This document shows positions 22,262-28,363 of a stretch of 28,363 nt of DNA, in pieces. Within the stretch, counting starts at the first letter, position 1, and the number at the start of each line of letters is the position of its first letter. A program made the position numbers and the translations under genes. The notes under the pieces were generated by a model that saw nothing but the letters and a program-made list of their open reading frames with translations, was not told the origin of the DNA and ran no database searches. Where the stretch lies: assembly GCA_910587715.1 (NCBI GenBank), contig CAJUMV010000049.1, forward strand, positions 1-28,363, written 5' to 3'. Source of the stretch: an uncultured Lachnospiraceae bacterium (GTDB taxonomy: Bacteria > Bacillota > Clostridia > Lachnospirales > Lachnospiraceae).

Positions 22262-23869
22262 ATGGCTGTAAAATATGTATTCGTCACGGGGGGCGTTGTT
22301 TCGGGGCTTGGCAAGGGCATCACGGCGGCATCTTTAGGGAGACTCTTAAAGGCGCGCGGTTACAAGGTAACCATGCAGAAATTTGACCCCTACATCAATA
22401 TCGACCCAGGCACCATGAACCCGATTCAGCACGGCGAAGTGTTCGTCACAGAGGACGGCACAGAGACTGACTTGGATCTTGGGCATTATGAGCGTTTCAT
22501 CGATGAAAATTTGGACAAAAATTCCAACGTGACCACCGGCAAGGTCTACTGGTCTGTGCTGCAAAAAGAGCGGCGCGGCGATTACGGCGGAGGCACCGTT
22601 CAGGTCATTCCACACATTACGAACGAGATAAAGAGTCGGTTTTATCGTAATTTTACCGACCAAGAGACCCGTATCGCCATTATCGAGGTAGGCGGCACTG
22701 TCGGCGATATCGAGAGTCAGCCTTTCTTAGAGTCCATCCGTCAGTTCCAGCACGAGGTCGGGCGTGAAAACGCGATCCTGATTCATGTAACGCTGATTCC
22801 GTATTTAAGCGCATCTCAGGAATTAAAGACTAAGCCGACACAGGCAAGCGTCAAGGATCTGCAGGGCATGGGTATTCAGCCCGACATTATCGTCTGCCGC
22901 AGCGAACATCCATTAGATCAGGGCATCAAAGATAAGATTGCGCTGTTCTGTAACGTGCCGAACAACCGCGTTTTGCAGAATCTGGATGTGGAGCACCTGT
23001 ATGAAGCACCCCTCGCCATGGAAAAGGAGCATCTGGCGCAGGTGGCGTGCGAATGCTTAAAGCTGGACTGCCCGGAGCCGGATCTCGCCGACTGGAAAAC
23101 CATGGTGGAATCCCTGCGGACTCCCACCGATTCCGTGACGGTTGCCCTTGTCGGTAAATATACCCAGCTCCACGACGCCTATATCAGCGTGGTAGAGGCG
23201 TTAAAGCACGGCGGCATTTCTCATCGCTGCGTGGTAGATATCAAGTGGGTGGATTCCGAGACTGTTACCAAAGACAACGTGGACTCCCTCCTGCACGACG
23301 TAAGCGGCATTCTGGTGCCCGGCGGTTTCGGTGACCGGGGCATTGAGGGTATGATTGAGGCTATCACTTATGCCAGAGAGCACAGGATTCCATTCCTCGG
23401 ACTTTGTCTCGGTATGCAGTTATCCATTGTGGAGTTTGCCAGAAATGTCATCGGCTACAACGACGCCCACAGCATTGAGCTGGATCCTTCCACTACCCAT
23501 CCTGTCATCGCGCTGATGCCCGACCAAAACGGTGTGGAGGATATCGGCGGCACTCTGCGCCTCGGCTCTTATCCCTGCGTATTGGACAAGGCATCCAAGG
23601 CGTATGCACTGTACGGCGAAGAGACCATTCACGAAAGGCACAGACACCGCTATGAAGTCAACAACGACTACCGCGCGGTGCTCACCGAAAAAGGAATGCG
23701 GCTTTCCGGACTTTCCCCTGACGGGCGTATCGTGGAAATGTGCGAGCTGACGGACCATCCTTTCTTCGTGGCGACGCAGGCACATCCGGAACTGAAGTCC
23801 AGACCGAACAGACCGCATCCGCTCTTTAAGGGGTTTGTGGAGGCTACGCTGGATTATAAGAACAGTTGA
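22262..23869 (+). CDS. pyrG: CTP synthase
   Basis: A 535-residue enzyme that converts UTP to CTP with ATP and glutamine, the last step of pyrimidine nucleotide synthesis. The N-terminal synthase domain opens with KYVFVTGGVVSGLGKGI (P-loop) and has the FDPYINIDPGTM and EVGGTVGDIES motifs of the ATP/UTP site. The C-terminal class I glutamine amidotransferase domain carries nucleophile Cys in GLCLGMQ and the His-Glu pair in QAHPELKSRP. AGAAAGGA precedes the ATG. It is divergent from ftsH and preceded by a leader hairpin that may respond to nucleotide supply. A bidirectional terminator follows. Length and motifs are normal. Confidence 0.98.
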   Translation: MAVKYVFVTGGVVSGLGKGITAASLGRLLKARGYKVTMQKFDPYINIDPGTMNPIQHGEVFVTEDGTETDLDLGHYERFIDENLDKNSNVTTGKVYWSVLQKERRGDYGGGTVQVIPHITNEIKSRFYRNFTDQETRIAIIEVGGTVGDIESQPFLESIRQFQHEVGRENAILIHVTLIPYLSASQELKTKPTQASVKDLQGMGIQPDIIVCRSEHPLDQGIKDKIALFCNVPNNRVLQNLDVEHLYEAPLAMEKEHLAQVACECLKLDCPEPDLADWKTMVESLRTPTDSVTVALVGKYTQLHDAYISVVEALKHGGISHRCVVDIKWVDSETVTKDNVDSLLHDVSGILVPGGFGDRGIEGMIEAITYAREHRIPFLGLCLGMQLSIVEFARNVIGYNDAHSIELDPSTTHPVIALMPDQNGVEDIGGTLRLGSYPCVLDKASKAYALYGEETIHERHRHRYEVNNDYRAVLTEKGMRLSGLSPDGRIVEMCELTDHPFFVATQAHPELKSRPNRPHPLFKGFVEATLDYKNS

Positions 23870-23874
23870 GAAAA

Positions 23875-23906
23875 CGAGTAGAGAGGAGCCTCTCTACTCG
23901 CTTTTT
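23875..23906. terminator. bidirectional terminator between pyrG and the LysM gene
   Basis: Bases 23875-23886 pair with 23889-23900 (12 bp perfect stem, 2-nt loop), followed by CTTTTT on the plus strand and TTTTC on the minus strand. The last codons and stop (TAG, 23896-23894) of the LysM gene lie inside the stem. Confidence 0.85.
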
Positions 23907-24790
23907 AGTTGTAGTGTAATTCCTACATATAGAAGATCAGGATTTTCTCCAACCACATCTTTGTTATGCTCGTAAAGCCCACTCCATCGCATCCCGTCGC
24001 CGAGTTGTTCTTCGGCGATTGTCCAGAGGCAGTCGCCTTTTTTGACGGTGTAGGTGTCTTTCTTGCTCTCGGATTTTTCTTCTGTGGAATCCGCCTTTGT
24101 TTCCATGGGAGACTGCTCCTGCAGCGTCTTCCAGACTTCTTCGTCTACTGCCATCTGTGTGCTTTCAAGCCACTCTACCAATTCCGGATGCTCCACAAGC
24201 AGGGCATTGTATGCCACAGCGATCTCATTGCTGTGGTCTGTGATTTCATCCGACAGGCTAATCTCCCGCACCTCTTTGAGGAACGCGTCTGAAAGCTCTG
24301 TGCCATTGCCTGACATTATTTTGAAATCGCCCTTTTCGTCTTTTTCGACCAACAGTACAATCAAACCCGGTATTCCGAAATCAAAATTATCCGTGAGCAA
24401 ATCGCTGCTCACCGACGCGACCCAATGTTTCCCGTCGGACATTGGTTTCGCAATGACCTTAATGTTTTCCCAGCCCGTAACGCCCAGCTTAAACATCGCC
24501 TGATTCCGCAGCAGGTCTCTCTGAAAGTCACTGTCTTCCGGGTCATCCACATAATCCGCCAGTGTGTCAATCCCTTCCGGCGAAAACGCTTCACGGTATG
24601 CGGTGACAAACTCGATGACTTCCTGTTCTTCCGCCGCAGCCGCACTTTTCTTTTGCGCTGTGACAGCCGTCCCTGTCTCCTTCGCCTCGCAGACAATTCT
24701 CCCGCCGGAGAGCATTCCACATACCGTAAGCGCAACGACCAATACTAGCGCCGCCGCTGCGGGCAGCCGCCGTTTTCTTCCATGAGCCAT
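23894..24790 (-). CDS. membrane-anchored or secreted LysM-domain protein
   Basis: A 298-residue protein with a basic start (MAHGRKRRLP) and a hydrophobic segment at residues ~11-29 that is either a signal peptide or a membrane anchor; LTVC is not a good lipobox. Residues ~45-215 form an unrecognised extracytoplasmic domain, followed by an acidic linker rich in Glu, Lys and Ser (~222-245) and a C-terminal LysM domain (YTVKKGDCLWTIAEEQLGDG onward, ~248-298) that binds peptidoglycan. GAGGGG lies 7 nt before ATG 24790; an upstream frame lacks a ribosome site. The gene ends inside the terminator stem shared with pyrG. A cell-wall role is inferred; no hydrolase motif is visible. Confidence 0.85.
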   Translation of the reverse strand: MAHGRKRRLPAAAALVLVVALTVCGMLSGGRIVCEAKETGTAVTAQKKSAAAAEEQEVIEFVTAYREAFSPEGIDTLADYVDDPEDSDFQRDLLRNQAMFKLGVTGWENIKVIAKPMSDGKHWVASVSSDLLTDNFDFGIPGLIVLLVEKDEKGDFKIMSGNGTELSDAFLKEVREISLSDEITDHSNEIAVAYNALLVEHPELVEWLESTQMAVDEEVWKTLQEQSPMETKADSTEEKSESKKDTYTVKKGDCLWTIAEEQLGDGMRWSGLYEHNKDVVGENPDLLYVGITLQLKSE

Positions 24791-24873
24791 GATATTTCCC
24801 CTCTTATCCGTTACAGCCAATCCTCCCGCATCAGTCGTGTCCTTTCCCATATGCGGGCACACGAGGAGAGATT

Positions 24874-27159
24874 TTACCCCTCCTCCAGCGCATTCAATTT
24901 ATCCACAATCTCCTGTATGTCCGCCATATTCACATCACCGCCGAAGCTGACCGCACTCCGCAAAGGTGCAAATTCCGCCATCGCCGCATTCATCTCCGCC
25001 GTAATTGCCTCACTGGCAGCGCTTCCCTCCGACAACGTGCCCTGTCCCCCGCCAAAAATATCAAGCTTAAGAAGGTCTTTCACAATCTCCCTCGCACGCG
25101 GATCCTTAAGCACATCACCCATCGTAGTGTCCGTCGTGTACACAAAAGGAATTTTCACCGTGGACTCTACATTGACCTCTTTAGTCACTCTTATATCCGC
25201 CGAAGACGCGCCGACCATAATATCGAAGGCTCCCGTCTCCACGTACCAATCCTGAAGCTTTACGCTGTAAAAGGCGAACGCCCTCTTATCCAGCGTGAAG
25301 GTCACCGTCTTTGTCTCCCCCGGCGCAAGCTCCACTTTCTCGAAGCCCTTCAGCTCCTTCACCGGGCGTATCACCGTGCTTTCCTTATCCGCCACATAAA
25401 GCTGCACCACTTCTTGGCCCGCCATACTGCCCGTATTTTTGACATCCACAGAAACCGTCATAGTATCCGTATCCTTCATGGCATCTTTATCCGTGCGCAG
25501 GTTCGAATAGGCAAAGGACGTATAGGACAAACCGTGTCCGAAGGGGAACAGCACATCCATTTTCTTCTTATCATAATAGCGGTAACCGACAAAAATACCC
25601 TCGCGGTATTCCACCTTGTCCCTCTCTCCGATGTAAAAGAGATAGGACGGATTATCCTCCAGCTTAAGCGGAAATGTCTCCGGCAGCTTCGCGCTGGGAT
25701 TCACCCTCCCGAACAGAATGTCGCAGACCGCACCGCCAACCGCCTGACCGCCAAGATACGCTTCCACAATGCCCTTCACTTCATTTACCCAGGGCATCTC
25801 CACCGGAGAACCGTTGTGCAGCACCACGATCGTATTCGGCTGTACCGCCGCCACCTTGGAAATCAGCTCGTTCTGACAGTCCGGCATCCGCATGTGTTTC
25901 CTGTCAAATCCCTCCGACTCAAAAGCGTCCGGAAGCCCCGCAAAAATGACTGCGACCTTCGCCTTTTTCGCCGCCTCAACCGACTCCGCGAGCAGCTTTT
26001 CATCCGTTTTGTCCTCTTGATCGTCAAAACCCTGCGCGTAGGTTACGTTCGCCATACCTTCCACTGCGTCTAACGCCGAAGTAACTTTATGGCTGTTGAT
26101 ATGGGAGCTGCCGCCGCCCTGATAGCGGGGCGTCTTTGCGTATTTCCCGATAAAGGCAATCTCGTCCTGCTCAGAAAGGGGCAGTACACCCTCATTTTTC
26201 AAAAGGACAATCGTTTCCTGCGCTACCTTCCGCGCCATCTCGTGGTCCTTGTCCCTGTCAAATACCGCGTTCTTATCCCGATTTTCCTCAAAACGGAAAA
26301 CAATGTTCAAAATACGCGCCACCGCCGTATCCAACACTTTTTCCGGCAGCTCGCCGCTCTGCACCGCACCCACAATCAGCTTGTCATTGAATCCGTTCGA
26401 GGAAGGCATCTCCAAATCCAGTCCCGCCTGCAAGTCCTTCACACGGCTGTTAACCGCACCCCAGTCGCTCACCACATAGCCGTCAAAGCCCCACTCGTCA
26501 CGGAGCACCTCCGTCAAAAACCTGTGGTTTTCCGCCGCATACGTGCCGTTGATTTTATTGTAGGAGCACATCACCGTCCACGGTTTTTCCTTTTTTACCG
26601 CACCCTCAAAAGCCGCCAGATAAATCTCGTGAAGAGATCTTTCTCCGATTTTGGAATCCGAGGACATTCTTCTGGTCTCCTGATTGTTTCCCAGAAAATG
26701 CTTGATGCTCGTGCCTACATTTTTGCTCTGTACGCCGTGAATCAGCGCTCCTGCCATCTCGCTTGCCACAAGAGGGTCTTCAGAATAATATTCAAAATTG
26801 CGCCCGCAAAGGGGAGAGCGTTTGATGTTCACTGCCGGACCGAGAATCACACTCACACCCTCAGCCTGACACTCCTCGCCCAGTGTCTCTCCCATCTGCC
26901 TGATAAGCTCCCTGTTAAAAGAAGCTGCTGTACCGCAGCCTGCCGGAAAACATACCGCTTTGATGCTGTCGTTTACCCCCAAATGGTCGCCTTCCTGTTC
27001 CTGCTTGCGCAGACCGTGCGGTCCGTCCGACACCATGCTGGCGGGAATCCCCAACCGCTCCACCGCCTCCGTGTGCCAGAAATCCGCGCCCGAACACATA
27101 GAAGCTTTTTCCTCCAGCGTCATCTGTGAAACGATTTCTTTGATTTTTTCTGCTGTCAT
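24874..27159 (-). CDS. GH3 beta-glycosidase (beta-glucosidase type)
   Basis: A 761-residue exo-acting glycosidase that releases non-reducing beta-linked glucose (or xylose) from oligosaccharides or plant glycosides. The N-terminal TIM barrel has DGPHGLRKQE, the substrate-binding KHFLGNNQETRR (153-164) and nucleophile Asp232 in YVVSDWGAV. The alpha/beta sandwich follows (~330-560), and then a fibronectin III-like domain after FGHGLSYTSF. The last ~90 residues are a less conserved extension. There is no signal peptide, so it acts in the cytoplasm on imported sugars. I chose ATG 27159, with GGAGG 5 nt upstream; an ATG four codons earlier overlaps that site. Glucose versus xylose specificity cannot be read here. 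Confidence 0.94.
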   Translation of the reverse strand: MTAEKIKEIVSQMTLEEKASMCSGADFWHTEAVERLGIPASMVSDGPHGLRKQEQEGDHLGVNDSIKAVCFPAGCGTAASFNRELIRQMGETLGEECQAEGVSVILGPAVNIKRSPLCGRNFEYYSEDPLVASEMAGALIHGVQSKNVGTSIKHFLGNNQETRRMSSDSKIGERSLHEIYLAAFEGAVKKEKPWTVMCSYNKINGTYAAENHRFLTEVLRDEWGFDGYVVSDWGAVNSRVKDLQAGLDLEMPSSNGFNDKLIVGAVQSGELPEKVLDTAVARILNIVFRFEENRDKNAVFDRDKDHEMARKVAQETIVLLKNEGVLPLSEQDEIAFIGKYAKTPRYQGGGSSHINSHKVTSALDAVEGMANVTYAQGFDDQEDKTDEKLLAESVEAAKKAKVAVIFAGLPDAFESEGFDRKHMRMPDCQNELISKVAAVQPNTIVVLHNGSPVEMPWVNEVKGIVEAYLGGQAVGGAVCDILFGRVNPSAKLPETFPLKLEDNPSYLFYIGERDKVEYREGIFVGYRYYDKKKMDVLFPFGHGLSYTSFAYSNLRTDKDAMKDTDTMTVSVDVKNTGSMAGQEVVQLYVADKESTVIRPVKELKGFEKVELAPGETKTVTFTLDKRAFAFYSVKLQDWYVETGAFDIMVGASSADIRVTKEVNVESTVKIPFVYTTDTTMGDVLKDPRAREIVKDLLKLDIFGGGQGTLSEGSAASEAITAEMNAAMAEFAPLRSAVSFGGDVNMADIQEIVDKLNALEEG

Positions 27160-27210
27160 GCTATCCTCCATTCTGCAGTCCGCTCTTCAAGCTGCATACG
27201 TTATGTTTTT

Positions 27211-27239
27211 AGTGTAACATGACAGGGCGCGGCTTCCAA
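27211..27239 (-). promoter_or_regulatory. sigma-A, extended -10 promoter of the GH3 gene
   Basis: On the minus strand: TTGGAA (27239-27234), 17-nt spacer, TACACT (27216-27211), with TG upstream of the -10 (TGT-TACACT). No convincing CcpA operator is visible nearby. Confidence 0.65.
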
Positions 27240-27326
27240 TAACTTTTTTTGAATCATTTGTAACAAAAATTGCATCAATATTTGTGAGATAATTACTGTA
27301 AAAACTTACAAAGGAGAAAACTTATC

Positions 27327-28259
27327 ATGAACGATCTACAGACACATATCAGCGACTACCTGAATTATTGCCGTGCGCAGAAACGGCTGGATGAAAAGAC
27401 GCTGAAAGCTTATCGAATTGACCTAAGACAATTCACGGAACACTTTCCTAATGTTACTGTTTCCGAAATCACCTCTTCCGATTTGGAGAACCATATCTCC
27501 ACGCTTCACCGACAGTATAAGCCTAAAACGGTCAAGCGAAAAATTGCCTCCGCAAAGGCTTTTTTTCACTATCTTGAATACAGAGAGATCATTGCTCTGA
27601 ATCCTTTCAACAAAATCCAGATACGCTTCCGGGAACCTGCCCTCCTGCCGAAAACCATACCGCTATACACGGTTGAAGCGTTCCTGTCCGTCATTTATCA
27701 GCAGCAGCAAAACGCCCCCACAGCTTACCAGCGGAGAAACGCGCTACGGGACGCTGCCGCCATAGAACTTTTATTTGCCACCGGGATGAGGATATCGGAA
27801 CTCTGCTCCCTAAAGGAATGCGACATAGACCTGTATGACGCCACCGTCCTTATTTACGGCAAGGGAAGAAAAGAACGCCGGATTCAGATCGGAAGTGAGG
27901 ATGTGCTTCACATTCTGGCGGCTTATAAAAAGGAATTTCACGAAGAGATTCAGTTATGCCAGCATTTTTTTGCCAGCCAATCCGGCAAGGCTTTCTCCGA
28001 TCAAGCAGTCCGGAGAATGATATGTAAATACAGTTCTCTTGCCTCTATAGAGATGCATATTACGCCTCATATGTTCCGCCATACCTTTGCCACCAGCCTT
28101 TTGGAAGCCGATGTGGATATCCGGTTTATTCAGGAAATGCTGGGACATAGTTCGATTAACGTTACGGAAATTTATACCCATGTAGCAGTCGGGAAGCAAA
28201 GGGATATTTTAAGGACAAAGCATCCGAGGATGGGGTTGCGGGTGTGCGGAGGGGAATAG
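27327..28259 (+). CDS. tyrosine recombinase (XerC/XerD-like integrase)
   Basis: A 310-residue site-specific recombinase that cuts and rejoins DNA through a covalent phosphotyrosine. Residues 1-100 form the SAM-like core-binding domain (HISDYLNYCRAQKRL). The catalytic domain is complete: Arg155 in ATGMRISELCSL, Lys179 in YGKGRKERR, His248 and Arg251 in HMFRHTFATS, His274 in MLGHSSINVT and nucleophile Tyr283 in IYTHV. AAGGAG lies 11 nt before the ATG. It stands alone between the GH3 gene and the window end, with no other phage or conjugation gene in view. It may be an element-encoded integrase, a promoter-inverting enzyme or a Xer homologue; XerD proper is usually nearer 295 residues. Confidence 0.9.
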   Translation: MNDLQTHISDYLNYCRAQKRLDEKTLKAYRIDLRQFTEHFPNVTVSEITSSDLENHISTLHRQYKPKTVKRKIASAKAFFHYLEYREIIALNPFNKIQIRFREPALLPKTIPLYTVEAFLSVIYQQQQNAPTAYQRRNALRDAAAIELLFATGMRISELCSLKECDIDLYDATVLIYGKGRKERRIQIGSEDVLHILAAYKKEFHEEIQLCQHFFASQSGKAFSDQAVRRMICKYSSLASIEMHITPHMFRHTFATSLLEADVDIRFIQEMLGHSSINVTEIYTHVAVGKQRDILRTKHPRMGLRVCGGE

Positions 28260-28271
28260 GGGGATTGGGAA

Positions 28272-28301
28272 AAGCGGCTCCGCGAGGGGGGCTGCTTTTT
28301 T
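28272..28301 (+). terminator. intrinsic terminator of the recombinase gene
   Basis: AAGCGGCTCC (28272-28281) pairs with GGGGCTGCTT (28288-28297), with two G-U pairs, and runs into TTTTTT. It lies 12 bp beyond the stop codon. The remaining ~60 bp to the window end show nothing recognisable. Confidence 0.7.
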
Positions 28302-28363
28302 GTGGGATTTGAGGGATAATTGAGAGTTATCTGTCGGATTCGTTAGTAAGCAGATACGAAGGA

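Noticed and set aside
1..28363. CRISPR array, tRNA, rRNA or antiphage defence genes
   Set aside because: No regularly spaced repeats, cloverleaf, rRNA sequence or recognisable defence domains were seen anywhere in the window.

Overview
The window looks like chromosome of a Gram-positive anaerobe of the class Clostridia, most likely a Lachnospiraceae member. Evidence: strong AGGAGG-type ribosome binding sites before almost every gene, sigma-A type promoters, a class II fructose-bisphosphate aldolase, a ROK glucokinase, HPr kinase with a Crh-like HPr, WhiA and RapZ, and gut or rumen type glycosidases (GH51, GH3). The species cannot be named from the sequence.

Left part (1-3700): an AT-richer accessory stretch. 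Three same-strand genes encode a secreted pre-peptidase (PPC)-domain protein and two unrecognised proteins without signal peptides. To their right lies a small graveyard of mobile DNA: the 3' end and an upstream part of a minus-strand group II intron with the first ~60 codons of an IS1182-type transposase wedged between them.

Middle left (3700-10400): a dCache chemoreceptor; an AraC-type regulator divergent from a GH51 arabinofuranosidase; an RNA-rich intergenic region with a folded element of about 190 nt and a short promoter-plus-terminator transcription unit; and an alanine/glycine:cation symporter. Middle (10400-19500): class II aldolase, a YegS/DagK-like lipid kinase, then the long minus-strand cluster uvrC-hprK-glk-murB-rapZ-whiA-crh. 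This cluster joins carbon-catabolite signalling (HprK, a Crh-like HPr with Glu at position 15, glucokinase) to cell-wall synthesis (MurB) and to RapZ/WhiA, recalling the Bacillus rapZ-yvcK-whiA-crh operon but without yvcK.

Right part (19500-28363): ftsH with an unusual disordered, repeat-bearing C-terminal tail; divergent pyrG with a leader hairpin; a membrane-anchored or secreted LysM protein; a GH3 glycosidase; and a lone tyrosine recombinase. Most of the window is ordinary core genome. The points most worth a second look are the RNA-rich gap before the symporter, the H15E Crh-like HPr, the atypical RapZ P-loop, the FtsH tail, and the intron/IS chimera. I see no clearly new multi-gene defence or biosynthetic system.
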